Positions 1-10,466 of a DNA stretch of 64,000 nucleotides are shown here, in pieces. The position numbers and the translations under genes are program-made. Under the pieces are notes generated by a model, which ran no database searches, was not told the origin of the DNA, and worked only from the letters and a program-made list of their open reading frames with translations. Every line of letters begins with the position of its first letter. Position 1 is the first letter of the stretch. The DNA comes from an uncultured Erysipelotrichaceae bacterium (GTDB lineage: Bacteria > Bacillota_I > Bacilli_A > Erysipelotrichales > Erysipelotrichaceae), in the NCBI GenBank assembly GCA_949289855.1, contig CASEPS010000004.1, positions 1 through 64,000 on the forward strand, in the 5' to 3' direction.

Positions 1-928
1 CTCTAAACATCCATTTGAGAATGGCATAGAGCATCGGGATGATCATAATGCCAAACAGTGCCCCTGGAAGCCGGTAGACAAATGGGCTCATGCCAAACAG
101 GTAAATGAACAGCGCAATGATATTTGTGCCAAGTAATGGATGTACAGAAGCGTACATATGCTGACCATTCGCAATTTCCCAAGCATTGCGTGGATGGTAG
201 ACTTCATCGAAATAAGCTTCATCATAATATGTCGGATGACGGACGACTTTATCCTGTTCATCAATGACAAGTGTGGAAGGATAGGTGGTGTTACTGTTGA
301 TGTCTTCATAGACGGAGATGGCAAGAGGTTCGTCTCCTTCATTGAAGAATGTAATCTCAGTGAGTGTCTGGTTTTTGTTTGCGGCAGTGATACGGATATA
401 GTTGTAGTTCCATTCTCCTTCAATGATCTGGTATTCATAAATACTGCCTTTTTCCAATACCGTAATTTCATTCCATGTGGAAAGATCATTTGAGCCATCG
501 ATACGCATGCCGTCTGTACCAAGCTGATATGTGTCCGGGTTGGCATTGTTATCACCTTCCCCATAGATGACATTGATCTGTTTGAATGTTGTTTCTTCAT
601 CGAGCTGCAGGATGAAAGACTGCTGTGGCTGATTGCTTTGTGGCTGCCATGTGGTGGTCGGGAAAACTGTTGAGCCAAGTCTGGTCAAAGAGACAATCCC
701 ATAGAGAAGGGAGGCTGTGATAACCACAAGCCAGTCCTTTTTTGTATAGTGGACTTTGCGGGATGGTCTTATGAAAGGGAGGGAAGAAACAGGTTGTTTC
801 TTATCTTCTTTGTGACCGGGAAGATATGGGTAAAGCAGCTTTAAAGCAATGAGAATCAGGACAGATAGCAGTAATAGCAGCGGAAGTTCTTCGTTTTGAA
901 ATATGTATAATCCAGCTTTTTTCATCAT
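1..928 (-). CDS. GT39-type membrane glycosyltransferase, partial
   Basis: The frame reads leftward off the window edge, so only the N-terminal ~309 residues are seen. Two hydrophobic segments (about residues 13-30 and 64-85) flank a lysine-rich cytosolic stretch. After an exported beta-rich region comes the motif DEAYFDEVYHPRNAWEI followed by HPLLGTNIIAL and a further membrane segment. An acidic DE-Y-H motif just before a HP-LG motif is typical of the PMT/ArnT (GT39) family of polyprenyl-phosphate-sugar-dependent transferases, which glycosylate exported proteins or lipids. The beta-rich insert of about 130 residues between the first membrane segments and the acidic motif is less usual. Start: ATG at 928; an in-frame ATG at 946 is possible. 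A TATAAT box ends six bases before the 928 ATG and no ribosome-binding site is visible, which suggests a leaderless mRNA. Family call fairly sure; substrate unknown. Confidence 0.75.
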   Translation of the reverse strand, partial: MMKKAGLYIFQNEELPLLLLLSVLILIALKLLYPYLPGHKEDKKQPVSSLPFIRPSRKVHYTKKDWLVVITASLLYGIVSLTRLGSTVFPTTTWQPQSNQPQQSFILQLDEETTFKQINVIYGEGDNNANPDTYQLGTDGMRIDGSNDLSTWNEITVLEKGSIYEYQIIEGEWNYNYIRITAANKNQTLTEITFFNEGDEPLAISVYEDINSNTTYPSTLVIDEQDKVVRHPTYYDEAYFDEVYHPRNAWEIANGQHMYASVHPLLGTNIIALFIYLFGMSPFVYRLPGALFGIMIIPMLYAILKWMFR

Positions 929-1054
929 GGGTTTATTATACGCCATGCAGGATAAGGGAAGCTATATGAAGGTGCAGGGTGAGTGATCTGGCACAAAGTT
1001 TTAGTGCGCATTTATTGTGAATTGTCATGAATTTGATATGATTATTGAAGAGTT

Positions 1055-1891
1055 GTGAAGTGGTGTACAAATATTATGCGCAATACAGAATTAAAGAGAA
1101 AGAAAAAGAGAAACCGTGATCATACGGAAGTCCGCCGGATGCTCAGTGAGAGATTTGCTGAACAAAGAGAAAATGTTTTTTTTGAAACAGTAATGGAAGC
1201 CCGGGAAGAACTTGTTGAAGACGCGGAGTTATATGACAGCTGGCTGATTCATGCCAATCATAACGAGATGCCAGATATAGATGTCATCAGGTCATATTTC
1301 AAGGATGCGGAAGGCATGGTAGAAATCATCTGCCGGGACATTAATGTAATTGTGTATCCACTGCCTGCTGATACGATGGAAGAAATCCATGAAAGAATTG
1401 ATGATTTTCTTTCCTATATGAAGAAAAATGGTATGAATGTTTTCATTGTGCACAGCTTTAATATGATGTGGATGGAACAATTCTGCAGTATGTATCGCTC
1501 CATTGTCAGTTCTCTGCAGGATCTGCGTACAATTTTCCCGACAAGAGATTTTTATTCCTACCAGCATGTGTGCTTTGTTACTTCTATCAGAGAATTGTAT
1601 GAAAGCGGAAAGTTTTATGATGAATGCAAATATCTTCTTGGCAACCTGGAACACCGTTATCCACTTGGGGAACCGATCAAAGTTCTCAGTGTATATTTTC
1701 TGGATGAAGGTATGGATCTTGCGGGGACTGCCAGGAGGCTGTACCTGCATCGCAATACAGCCAAGTACAGATTGCACAAGATCAGTTCATTGATCGGTAT
1801 TGATGTACTGGATGCGACAAAATCGCAATTTCTGATCATGGCACTAGCCATGGGCAGGTTATGGGAAGTGGGTGTGAATGCAAGCAGGTGA
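1055..1891 (+). CDS. PucR/CdaR-like transcriptional regulator
   Basis: A 278-residue protein whose last ~65 residues contain the pattern LAGTARRLYLHRNTAKYRL, followed by KISSLIGID. This matches the C-terminal helix-turn-helix of PucR/CdaR-type regulators (HTH_30), where LA-TA--L-LHRNT--YRL is the hallmark. The N-terminal ~200 residues are mixed alpha/beta and match no sensor domain I can name. The frame opens at GTG 1055; ATG 1076, seven codons later, is an equally good start (MRNTELKRKKK), and the ribosome-binding site does not decide. It stands alone before groESL, with a separate promoter there. The effector and target are unknown. Confidence 0.75.
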   Translation: MKWCTNIMRNTELKRKKKRNRDHTEVRRMLSERFAEQRENVFFETVMEAREELVEDAELYDSWLIHANHNEMPDIDVIRSYFKDAEGMVEIICRDINVIVYPLPADTMEEIHERIDDFLSYMKKNGMNVFIVHSFNMMWMEQFCSMYRSIVSSLQDLRTIFPTRDFYSYQHVCFVTSIRELYESGKFYDECKYLLGNLEHRYPLGEPIKVLSVYFLDEGMDLAGTARRLYLHRNTAKYRLHKISSLIGIDVLDATKSQFLIMALAMGRLWEVGVNASR

Positions 1892-1934
1892 CACATGTTA
1901 CCTGCTTTTTGCAAGGGCAAAGCAGAAAAAAGTT

Positions 1935-1961
1935 TTAGCACTCATATTGACAGAGTGACAA
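1935..1961. promoter_or_regulatory. CIRCE operator 1 (imperfect)
   Basis: TTAGCACTC, nine bases, then GAGTGACAA. The left arm is the perfect CIRCE half-site and the right arm differs at two positions from GAGTGCTAA. CIRCE is the binding site of the heat-shock repressor HrcA. The -35 TTGACA of the groE promoter lies in the spacer of this operator, so HrcA bound here would block RNA polymerase directly. Confidence 0.85.
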
Positions 1962-1974
1962 GACTGCATATAAT
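1947..1974 (+). promoter_or_regulatory. groESL promoter
   Basis: TTGACA (1947-1952), a 16-base spacer and TATAAT (1969-1974): a near-perfect vegetative promoter. It sits between and partly inside two CIRCE elements, with the second operator at the expected transcription start. Confidence 0.88.
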
Positions 1975-1982
1975 AACAAGTG

Positions 1983-2009
1983 TTAGCAATCATACATCGT
2001 GAGTGCTAA
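1983..2009. promoter_or_regulatory. CIRCE operator 2
   Basis: TTAGCAATC, nine bases, GAGTGCTAA. The right arm is perfect and the left arm has one mismatch, the mirror of operator 1, where the left arm is perfect. The site covers the predicted start of the groESL transcript, so it could also act in the mRNA leader. Confidence 0.9.
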
Positions 2010-2032
2010 GGTGTTAGACAGGAGGCAATTGT

Positions 2033-2317
2033 ATGATTAAACCATTGCATGATTATGTATTACTCGAAAAGGTAAAAGAAGAAGAAAAGACAGAAAGCGG
2101 TATTATTCTGACAACAAAGGAAGCCAAGGATGAACCAAGCCACGGTGTTGTTGTGGCAAAGGGACCTGGCAAGATGGAAGATGGAAAGCTGGTTGAGATT
2201 GAAGTCAATGCTGGCGACCGCGTCATCTATAAGAAGTATTCCGGAACAGAAATCAAAGAAGACAAAAAGGATTATCTTCTGATCAAGGCAGAAGATATTC
2301 TCGCTGTCATTGAATAA
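2033..2317 (+). CDS. groES: Co-chaperonin GroES (Cpn10)
   Basis: A 94-residue protein, the usual Cpn10 length, beginning MIKPLHDYVLLEKVKEEEKTESGIIL. It carries the canonical beta-barrel signatures G-VVAKGPG, G-RVIYKKYSGTEIK and YLLIKAEDILAVIE. It caps the GroEL ring in the cytosol and closes the folding chamber. The start is fixed by GGAGG at 2021-2025, seven bases before ATG. It is the first gene of a two-gene operon, followed 22 bases later by groEL, behind two CIRCE sites, so HrcA control is expected. Confidence 0.97.
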   Translation: MIKPLHDYVLLEKVKEEEKTESGIILTTKEAKDEPSHGVVVAKGPGKMEDGKLVEIEVNAGDRVIYKKYSGTEIKEDKKDYLLIKAEDILAVIE

Positions 2318-2336
2318 GAAGAAACGGAGGCAATGA

Positions 2337-3950
<1,614 letters not shown>

Positions 3951-3962
3951 TAAAGAATATGG

Positions 3963-3990
3963 ACTGCAGGGATGGCCTGCAGTTCTTTTT
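3963..3990 (+). terminator. groESL terminator
   Basis: ACTGCAGG (3963-3970), five-base loop, CCTGCAGT (3976-3983), then a T-rich tail. An intrinsic terminator right after groEL. Confidence 0.88.
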
Positions 3991-4133
3991 ACTTATATAT
4001 GAAAACACTTTCTGAAAATGTATTGTCAAAAGTTTCGTAAATATGAAATTAATTTGCAGTTTGATGAAAACGCTTGTTGTAAATTTGTGCTCCAAGGGTA
4101 GTATATCTGTATAACCGGAAAGGAGAAGTTGTT

Positions 4134-5759
4134 ATGAAATGGAAGAAAATCTTGTGCTTTTCACTATGTGCAGCAGTACTAGCTGGATGTGGCGCCCCAT
4201 CGTCCGGGACATCTGGCTCAGCAGAGAGTGACGGACTGCAGGTTGTTGTGCAGTTTGATGCGGATCTCAATACTATGGACCATAGCATCGCCACGGACAG
4301 CAATTCATTTATCATGCAGAGAATGTGTCTTGCAGGTCTTACTGCACTGGGGACTGATGGTGAATATCATCCGGAACTTGCGGAAAGCTGGACGATCAGT
4401 GATGATGGATTGTTATATACATTCTTCATCAATGAAGAAGCAACATGGTCTGATGGAACACCTGTCACTGCCGATGACTTTGTCTTTGCATGGCAAAGGC
4501 TTGCCAATCCGGATACTGCTTCAGAATATGCGTTTATTCTTGAAACAATGCATGTCAGAAATGCATCGCAGGTCATTGATGGCGAATTGCCTGTGGAAGA
4601 ACTTGGACTCCGGGAAGTGGATGAGAAGACACTGGAAGTGGAACTCGAGATGCCATGCAGCTTCATGTTAACACTTCTGGATTTTCCATCACTCTATGCA
4701 TTGAACCGCAATTTCTATGAGACGCATGTAGAAACCTATGCGCAATCCCCAGAGGATATGCTTTTCTCTGGTCGTTATGCAATGACGGACTGGCAGCAGG
4801 GAAATGAATATACATTTACCAGACGGGAAGACTATTTTGATTTAGATGAAGATGCGGCAGATACGGTTGTCTTCAAGTTCATTCAGGATACTCAGTCAGC
4901 TATGCTTGCCTGGCAGCAGGGGGATATCGATGTTGTAAGATTACAGTCAGAGCAGGTTGACCAGTATAAAGGAGAACCTGGTTTTACCAACAAGATGACG
5001 AACAGTATGTGGTATCTTCAAATCAATTTTGCAAAGACACCATTCGAAAATAAGAATCTGCGTGCTGCTATTGCTTATGCTATCGATCGGGAAACAATTG
5101 TCAACGATGTGCTGAAGAATGGTTCTACAGCTGCAGAAGGTTTTATTCCAAAGAACTTTGCAACAAGCCCTGAAGGAGTGGATTTCCGTGAAGAGGCAGG
5201 AGTTATTTCTGTCTATGATCCGGATCTTGCTTCAGATTATTATGCAAAGGCAGTAGAAGAAATTGGTAACGATGTAACATTTGAATTGTTGTTTGAAGAT
5301 TCTGAAGCTTCCAAGGCGGTTGCTGAAAACCTGCAATCCCAGTTGCAGAACAGTTGTCCAGGTCTCACTGTCACACTGAATTCCAAACCTAAGAAAACCC
5401 GTATTGAAATGATGGATGACCAGGAATTTGAGGTGGTTCTTACAAGATGGGGACCGGATTACATGGATGCGCAGACTTTTATGGACCTTTTCGTATCGGA
5501 CAGCCAGATTGGCAACTATGGAAAGTATAGCAGTTCTTCCTATGATGCCCTTGTCAAATCTGCCGGGTCTGGCGAAGATGCAGCAGATGCGCAAAAAAGA
5601 TGGGAAAATTACATCGAAGCAGAAAAAATACTTGTGGCAGAGGATTATGCTATTGTGCCGGTTTATCAGGATGGTGGCGTATTGATGATCAACCCGGAAA
5701 TTGAAGGAATTAATCTTGCCCGTGGAGGAGAAGATTATCGTCATGTGAAGGCGGTGTAA
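4134..5759 (+). CDS. Oligopeptide ABC transporter substrate-binding lipoprotein (SBP family 5)
   Basis: A 541-residue lipoprotein: basic N-terminus, hydrophobic core and lipobox LAGC with the lipidated cysteine at residue 19. The rest follows the OppA/SBP_bac_5 pattern: DLNTMDHSIATDSNSF near the N-terminus, LAESWTISDDGLLYTF and ATWSDGTPVTADDFVFAWQRL, YLQINFAKTPFENKNLRAAIAYAIDR and a C-terminal IVPVYQDGG. It would capture peptides outside the membrane for an Opp permease. No permease or ATPase genes are adjacent, so it must share one encoded elsewhere. The ribosome-binding site GGAAAGGAG lies close upstream. Ligand specificity cannot be read. Confidence 0.92.
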   Translation: MKWKKILCFSLCAAVLAGCGAPSSGTSGSAESDGLQVVVQFDADLNTMDHSIATDSNSFIMQRMCLAGLTALGTDGEYHPELAESWTISDDGLLYTFFINEEATWSDGTPVTADDFVFAWQRLANPDTASEYAFILETMHVRNASQVIDGELPVEELGLREVDEKTLEVELEMPCSFMLTLLDFPSLYALNRNFYETHVETYAQSPEDMLFSGRYAMTDWQQGNEYTFTRREDYFDLDEDAADTVVFKFIQDTQSAMLAWQQGDIDVVRLQSEQVDQYKGEPGFTNKMTNSMWYLQINFAKTPFENKNLRAAIAYAIDRETIVNDVLKNGSTAAEGFIPKNFATSPEGVDFREEAGVISVYDPDLASDYYAKAVEEIGNDVTFELLFEDSEASKAVAENLQSQLQNSCPGLTVTLNSKPKKTRIEMMDDQEFEVVLTRWGPDYMDAQTFMDLFVSDSQIGNYGKYSSSSYDALVKSAGSGEDAADAQKRWENYIEAEKILVAEDYAIVPVYQDGGVLMINPEIEGINLARGGEDYRHVKAV

Positions 5760-5805
5760 ATTAAGCGGAGCATAATATGGTATTCATCAAACAAATGCCT
5801 GACTA

Positions 5806-5833
5806 AAAGCGTGATCATACGATCGCGTTTTTT
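5806..5833 (+). terminator. Terminator after the peptide-binding lipoprotein gene
   Basis: Stem 5808-5816 (AGCGTGATC) with 5821-5829 around the loop ATAC, with two G-T wobbles, followed by a run of six or more T. Confidence 0.82.
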
Positions 5834-5927
5834 GTTTCAAAACAAGATTAGCTTCAAAATATGCTTTTTGAGGGGAAGTGACATTCAGAAAATAGTCTGT
5901 CTGTTTGTCTTTGATGGAAATTGTCAG

Positions 5928-5955
5928 TTGCGGGTTTGACAAATCAAGGTAAAAT
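5928..5955 (+). promoter_or_regulatory. Probable promoter of the membrane-protein/HAD operon
   Basis: TTGCGG (5928-5933), 16-base spacer, TAAAAT (5950-5955). The first ATG (5962) begins exactly six bases after the -10 box. Confidence 0.5.
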
Positions 5956-5961
5956 AAATGA

Positions 5962-7536
5962 ATGCAGGGAATCGATATGTTGATTGGATTGAAAATGATT
6001 GCCATAACGCTCATTCTGATGATTTTTTTTGAGGGAACTGGCTTGTTTGTAAAAAGATTATTGAAACTGGAAGGAAGGGGCTATGAAGCACCAGTTGGTG
6101 CGATGAGCCTTTTTGCATGTGCAGAAGCATGTTTTCTTCCGGTATTTCTCTTTCGGTTGCCGATGCATTCGGCAATGTGGATTCTTATAGGTATACTTTG
6201 CTTTGGACTATTTGCAGTTGTTTACGAACATCGGGGTATTATTCAAAGCATATTGCAAAAAGATTCGTTATATCTGCTGCTTTCTTCCATTGTATTTGCA
6301 ATTGTGCTTTTGTCTGGCAGGCAACAGCCGGCTGTATTTGAAGAAGCCCTTGCTATAGCGGAGAACGGTGTTTCTGCAGCAGGCACAATGATGCAGGGAT
6401 ATGCCGCGACAACCGCATGGTTATTACAATATGCAGATCCGGTATTTCTTTCCATGGTATCCGCTTGTTTGTTTCATGCATTGCTTGCGACATTTTCCAT
6501 GAATGTCATCAGGTCCTTCCGTTTGAAGAATCCCTGGTTTGTTTTTACCCTTGCGGCTTATGTGCTCTTCTACAGCAGTTTTATGGACTGGATGATTTTT
6601 GAGGCATATATGCCTGCAACATGGCGAATTCTTGTCATCGCTATTGTACTATGGCTCATCTATTGGTATGTCGAAGAGAATCAGGAAACGATGGCTGGCC
6701 TTGTGATGCTGACAAGTGGGGCTGGTCTGTTTTTCTCGGATGGCTTTGATATGATTGCCTTTGTGATCTTCTATTGTCTTGGTGTCTGGCTGATTTCCAG
6801 GAAACGTTCGCATACCATTTTTGATCTTTCCTTACTTTTCTCTGTACCGTTTTATTACAAAGCGGTGCAGATGTTGATGGAAACATCCGTGATGGGTGCT
6901 TTGATGATTGTTGGATATTCATTATTTCTCTATGGGTTCCGCCATCGTCCATTCCGCAGGATTGTTTTGCGTACAGAGGACTGGCTCTATGTACATGGGG
7001 TAAAGATTTTTGCAATAGGTGTACCTGTTTTTCTGGTGGTGCTGACATTGATCGCTTTTGTCTTCTTCCGAAATTTGCTCGTACCACTTTCTGTCTATCG
7101 TTATTTTCTTGAAAGTGAACCGACAAAGGGCTACTTCTTCCTTGATGGAAGATGGACTACCTATGTGCTTAATCTCTTCCGGTGGACAGGTATGATTATC
7201 CTGTTGTTGCGGGCGGACACAGAAGGAAAGCAGGAGATCCGCTATATGTATATCCTGATGCTGGCATTGTTTGTCAATCCGCTTAGTATGGGGCTTGTAG
7301 CGCGCTATACCGGTGTAGCTGCCTACGCATCTGCTTTTGAAATCTTCTTTAATCCATTTACCGATATTTTGTTATTGATCATGGTCTACCGCATGTTTGA
7401 ATGGCAGGTTATTGGGCAGTGGGTTCTGGAAATTTTTCTGATTGTTGCCGTGCTTGTTGGAAATGCCGGTTCCTTTGCAGGGCTTTCCCAGGGGTTATTT
7501 ACCGATTCAATCAGGACAAGAGAGGTACAGGAATGA
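5962..7536 (+). CDS. Polytopic membrane protein of unknown function
   Basis: A 524-residue, strongly hydrophobic protein with roughly a dozen predicted transmembrane segments spread over its whole length and almost no long soluble loops. I recognise no catalytic motif; it may belong to one of the multi-pass glycosyltransferase-like or DUF membrane families of Firmicutes, but that is a guess. Two starts are plausible: ATG 5962, six bases after a -10 box (leaderless), or ATG 5977, preceded by a weak GCAGGGA at six bases. Its stop overlaps the start of the HAD phosphatase (ATGA at 7533-7536), so the two are translationally coupled. Confidence 0.75.
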   Translation: MQGIDMLIGLKMIAITLILMIFFEGTGLFVKRLLKLEGRGYEAPVGAMSLFACAEACFLPVFLFRLPMHSAMWILIGILCFGLFAVVYEHRGIIQSILQKDSLYLLLSSIVFAIVLLSGRQQPAVFEEALAIAENGVSAAGTMMQGYAATTAWLLQYADPVFLSMVSACLFHALLATFSMNVIRSFRLKNPWFVFTLAAYVLFYSSFMDWMIFEAYMPATWRILVIAIVLWLIYWYVEENQETMAGLVMLTSGAGLFFSDGFDMIAFVIFYCLGVWLISRKRSHTIFDLSLLFSVPFYYKAVQMLMETSVMGALMIVGYSLFLYGFRHRPFRRIVLRTEDWLYVHGVKIFAIGVPVFLVVLTLIAFVFFRNLLVPLSVYRYFLESEPTKGYFFLDGRWTTYVLNLFRWTGMIILLLRADTEGKQEIRYMYILMLALFVNPLSMGLVARYTGVAAYASAFEIFFNPFTDILLLIMVYRMFEWQVIGQWVLEIFLIVAVLVGNAGSFAGLSQGLFTDSIRTREVQE

Positions 7537-8144
7537 ACGTTTACGATTTTGACAATACGATTTATCGGGGTGATTCCACCTTCCAGTTTGTTTTATGGCT
7601 TTATGGTCATCGTCCGATTACATTGATTTCTTTACCGAGGACGCTTTTCTTTGGTGTGTTATATGGATTGCATGTAGTGCCAAAACTCACCTTCAAGGAA
7701 AACCTCTACCACATGTTTGTCTATGTAAAAGATATGGATATAGCAGCAGATACATTTATCAAAAGTCATCTCGACCAGATCAAAACATGGTATGCTGGGC
7801 AACAACGGGAAGATGATGTTGTCATTTCTGCTTCACCAGAGTTTATGATCAGCCGTTTTTGTAAAGCACTTGGCATCCGTTATGTGATGGCTTCAAAGGT
7901 GGACATGCATAGTGGGAAGTACACTGGCATCAATTGCCATGGAACCGAGAAGGTACGTCGCTTTCATGAACATTTCACCGTGAAAAGCATTGATGAATTC
8001 TATAGTGATTCTTTGAGCGATTCGCCATTGGCTGCTATTTCTCAAAAGGCATTTCTTGTCAAAGGGGATAAGATGTCCCTTTGGCCAGATGAGGCAATTG
8101 AAAAAGCAAGGCGGTTGATGAAAGAGGAAAATCTTAGTTTCTGA
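7533..8144 (+). CDS. HAD-superfamily phosphatase
   Basis: A 203-residue cytosolic protein starting MNVYDFDNTIYRGDST. Motif I is DFDNT (nucleophile Asp5, general acid Asp7), motif II is the serine in ISASPEF, and SDSLSDSPL is the acidic motif IV that binds Mg. The layout resembles the IB-type/phosphoserine-phosphatase-like HAD enzymes. The substrate is unknown. The upstream extension of the same frame lies inside the preceding gene; the ATGA overlap and AGAGAGG before it set the start at 7533. Coupling to the membrane protein suggests one pathway, perhaps processing of a phosphorylated lipid or sugar (inference). Confidence 0.85.
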   Translation: MNVYDFDNTIYRGDSTFQFVLWLYGHRPITLISLPRTLFFGVLYGLHVVPKLTFKENLYHMFVYVKDMDIAADTFIKSHLDQIKTWYAGQQREDDVVISASPEFMISRFCKALGIRYVMASKVDMHSGKYTGINCHGTEKVRRFHEHFTVKSIDEFYSDSLSDSPLAAISQKAFLVKGDKMSLWPDEAIEKARRLMKEENLSF

Positions 8145-8170
8145 TATACTAAATGACATACGGAGGTGCC

Positions 8171-9517
8171 ATGAAAAAACAGAAAAAGATAGCACTGATA
8201 CTTGCACTTTGCGTTAGCATAACACAGGTGCCTGCAGCATATGCAGATGAAGATTATTCAGATACAGCCTATTGGACAGAACTTTGTACGGGCGATAATG
8301 CGTCTGATAACAAAGATGCCTGCCAGGGATTTCTGGATTATATGACTTCGCAATCAGATTCTCTTGAATCGACGATTTCCGGTATTGATAGTGAACGTGA
8401 GCAGGTTTCTGCCAATATCGAAGAATATGCAGCATTGATTGAACAATATCAGGATGAGATAGATGACCTCAATACGCAGATTGAGGAATTGCAGAAACAG
8501 ATTGATGAAAAAGAAAAGGAAATTGCGGAAAAGGAAAATGAAGTAGAAGTGCTCAGGGAACGTGTTGGCCAGCAGGTAGAGAACTCTCAGCCAACAATGC
8601 GCCTTTCCCGGTATTTTGATATTCTCATGGGGGCGAGGACTCTGACGGATTTTCTTCGGATTGCTAATGGTCTTTCAGATATTACGGAATATAGTGAAAA
8701 CAACCTTAAGCGGCTGAATCAGCTGATCCTTGAACTCAACAAGGCAAAGGATGAACTTTCCGCAAGCCAGGCAGAGCTCAAGACGAAACAGGAAGAAGTG
8801 CTCGCAAAACAATATGAGGCTCAGATGATCCAGGAAGAATACAAGAAACAGGAAGCTGAACTTGTGGCACAACGGGCATCTCTTGTGGATAACATTTCTG
8901 AAATCCAGAGCATCATGGAGGACATCAATGATGCCCTTGGTACAATCACCGCTTCTCCTGGCTGGACATATCCTGTACCGGGTGTCAAGATGACACCGGG
9001 GGCTGGCACATGGAATTATGCAAGTGGTGGCAGACATTATGGTGAAGACTTTGGTTATGGTGTAGTTTATGGCGAAAGTTATGCTGTAGCTGCAGCAAAT
9101 GGTGTTGTTCTTAATGCTAATGATGCAGGGTGCGGTTATGGGCACCTTGGCGATTATTGTCCGGTTGTCGGTGGTGGGAATGAAATTCTGCTTCTTGTCA
9201 ATGTGAATGGCAGTACATATGGTGTCAAGTATTATCATCTGATGACAGGAACATTCGGAGTGAAGACCGGCGATCTTGTCAGCGCAGGTGACTATCTTGC
9301 CAAAGTCGGATCTTCTGGCAATTCCACCGGACCACATTGTCATATCTGTGTCTATTATCTTGGCAGTTCCGATAATTTCGCCTACTATGCACAATCCTGG
9401 AATGGTGATATGGCGATGAATACAGGATGGAATACATATTCAGAAAGAATTTGTGAAAATGGTGCTTCTGCCCCATGTAAAGTCAAGCCGGAATCGGTCT
9501 TTGGGACAGGCTGGTAA
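8171..9517 (+). CDS. Secreted coiled-coil M23 peptidase (PcsB/EnvC-like)
   Basis: About 448 residues. A signal peptide ends near AYADEDYS. Residues ~60-260 are a long heptad-rich coiled coil, Glu/Gln/Lys-rich, broken by a short hydrophobic segment at MRLSRYFDILMGARTLTDFL, as in PcsB and CwlO-type regulators of cell-wall hydrolysis. The C-terminal domain has the M23 metal ligands: HYGED (H-x3-D) and HCH in TGPHCHICVYYLG, so it looks catalytically intact. It would cleave peptidoglycan peptides, probably controlled by an FtsEX-type complex through the coiled coil (family knowledge). The ATG at 8171 follows GGAGG by five bases; a longer frame from 8153 would put the ribosome-binding site inside the gene. 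Confidence 0.9.
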   Translation: MKKQKKIALILALCVSITQVPAAYADEDYSDTAYWTELCTGDNASDNKDACQGFLDYMTSQSDSLESTISGIDSEREQVSANIEEYAALIEQYQDEIDDLNTQIEELQKQIDEKEKEIAEKENEVEVLRERVGQQVENSQPTMRLSRYFDILMGARTLTDFLRIANGLSDITEYSENNLKRLNQLILELNKAKDELSASQAELKTKQEEVLAKQYEAQMIQEEYKKQEAELVAQRASLVDNISEIQSIMEDINDALGTITASPGWTYPVPGVKMTPGAGTWNYASGGRHYGEDFGYGVVYGESYAVAAANGVVLNANDAGCGYGHLGDYCPVVGGGNEILLLVNVNGSTYGVKYYHLMTGTFGVKTGDLVSAGDYLAKVGSSGNSTGPHCHICVYYLGSSDNFAYYAQSWNGDMAMNTGWNTYSERICENGASAPCKVKPESVFGTGW

Positions 9518-9520
9518 AGT

Positions 9521-9577
9521 AAAAATCTCACTCGGTGACAAACTTTCAGCGGTTTGCCTCTTTGTGAGGTTTTTTTA
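9521..9577 (+). terminator. Compound terminator after the M23 peptidase gene
   Basis: Outer stem AAAAATCTCAC (9521-9531) with GTGAGGTTTTT (9564-9574), inner stem CAAAC/GTTTG, followed by a T run. The 3' arm alone (CCTC...GAGG plus seven T) would also terminate. Confidence 0.75.
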
Positions 9578-9627
9578 TGGGGAAACGTGTATAATCACAT
9601 ATAGAGAGTAAACACAGGAGGAATATC

Positions 9628-10455
9628 ATGTCATCATTTACATTAGCGAGTGACAAGGCGAGTGTCACAGTTGATGAACACGCTTCTGAAATTCACAGTT
9701 TCAAGAGCAAAGAGACCGGGTTTGAGTACATGTGGCAGGGTGATCCAGCTTTCTGGAAGGGGAGAAATCCTACCCTGTTCCCAATGGTGGGAAGCACATG
9801 GGACAAGGTTCTGCACATCAAGGGAAAGGAATACCATACAGGTAATCATGGGTTTACCCGCAACAGCGATTTCACATGCATAAAACACGATGAAAAGGAA
9901 ATTGTCATGGAGCTCAGAGATTCCAAAGAAACCCTTGAGCAGTATCCGTATGCTTTTACATTGCGCATCACCTATACGCTGGAGGGGGCAACGCTATCCA
10001 TCCATTATGCCATCACAAATGAAAATGACGAAGTGATGCCTTTCAACTTTGGTCTGCATCCTGCTTTTAACTGTCCGATCAATCCTGCGGGCAGGTTTGA
10101 AGACTGTTATATTGAACTTGGCAGCCCGGAAACATTTACATGGAAGACAACAACGCTCAACCATGAAACAAAGCTGCCACTGAACAAAGACGCACTTGCG
10201 GATACGGTAATCATCACTGAACCACGAAGTACCAGTGCCTCTTTGACCGATGGCACACATGGTGTAAAGGTTGGTTTCGATGGTTACCGCTGGCTTGCAT
10301 TCTGGAGTCCAAATGCTCCATTTGTCTGCATTGAACCATGGTATTCCCATGCGGATTTTGAAAAGGTGGAAGTGCCATTTGAAAAACGTGAAGGGACACA
10401 GTTTCTGGATCCGCATGATACATTTGAAGCATCGTATACAATTACAGTATTTTAA
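9628..10455 (+). CDS. Aldose 1-epimerase family protein (galactose mutarotase-like)
   Basis: A 275-residue soluble protein. It has the jelly-roll features of the LacX/YeaD-type branch of the mutarotase superfamily: GFEYMWQGDPAFWKGRNPTLFPMVG near the N-terminus, YHTGNHGFTRNSDF (substrate-binding His), FNFGLHPAFNCPI (second His) and CIEPWYS. It interconverts anomers of hexoses or hexose phosphates. The start follows AGGAGG by eight bases. nagB follows 11 bases downstream, so the pair likely forms an amino-sugar/hexose operon. The exact sugar cannot be read. Confidence 0.88.
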   Translation: MSSFTLASDKASVTVDEHASEIHSFKSKETGFEYMWQGDPAFWKGRNPTLFPMVGSTWDKVLHIKGKEYHTGNHGFTRNSDFTCIKHDEKEIVMELRDSKETLEQYPYAFTLRITYTLEGATLSIHYAITNENDEVMPFNFGLHPAFNCPINPAGRFEDCYIELGSPETFTWKTTTLNHETKLPLNKDALADTVIITEPRSTSASLTDGTHGVKVGFDGYRWLAFWSPNAPFVCIEPWYSHADFEKVEVPFEKREGTQFLDPHDTFEASYTITVF

Positions 10456-10466
10456 GGGAGGTTTGT

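Noticed and set aside
88-678. Ser/Met-rich 196-codon minus-strand frame and a 117-codon plus-strand frame at 140-493
   Set aside because: Both overlap the glycosyltransferase frame, which has clear membrane segments and the DE-Y-H motif.
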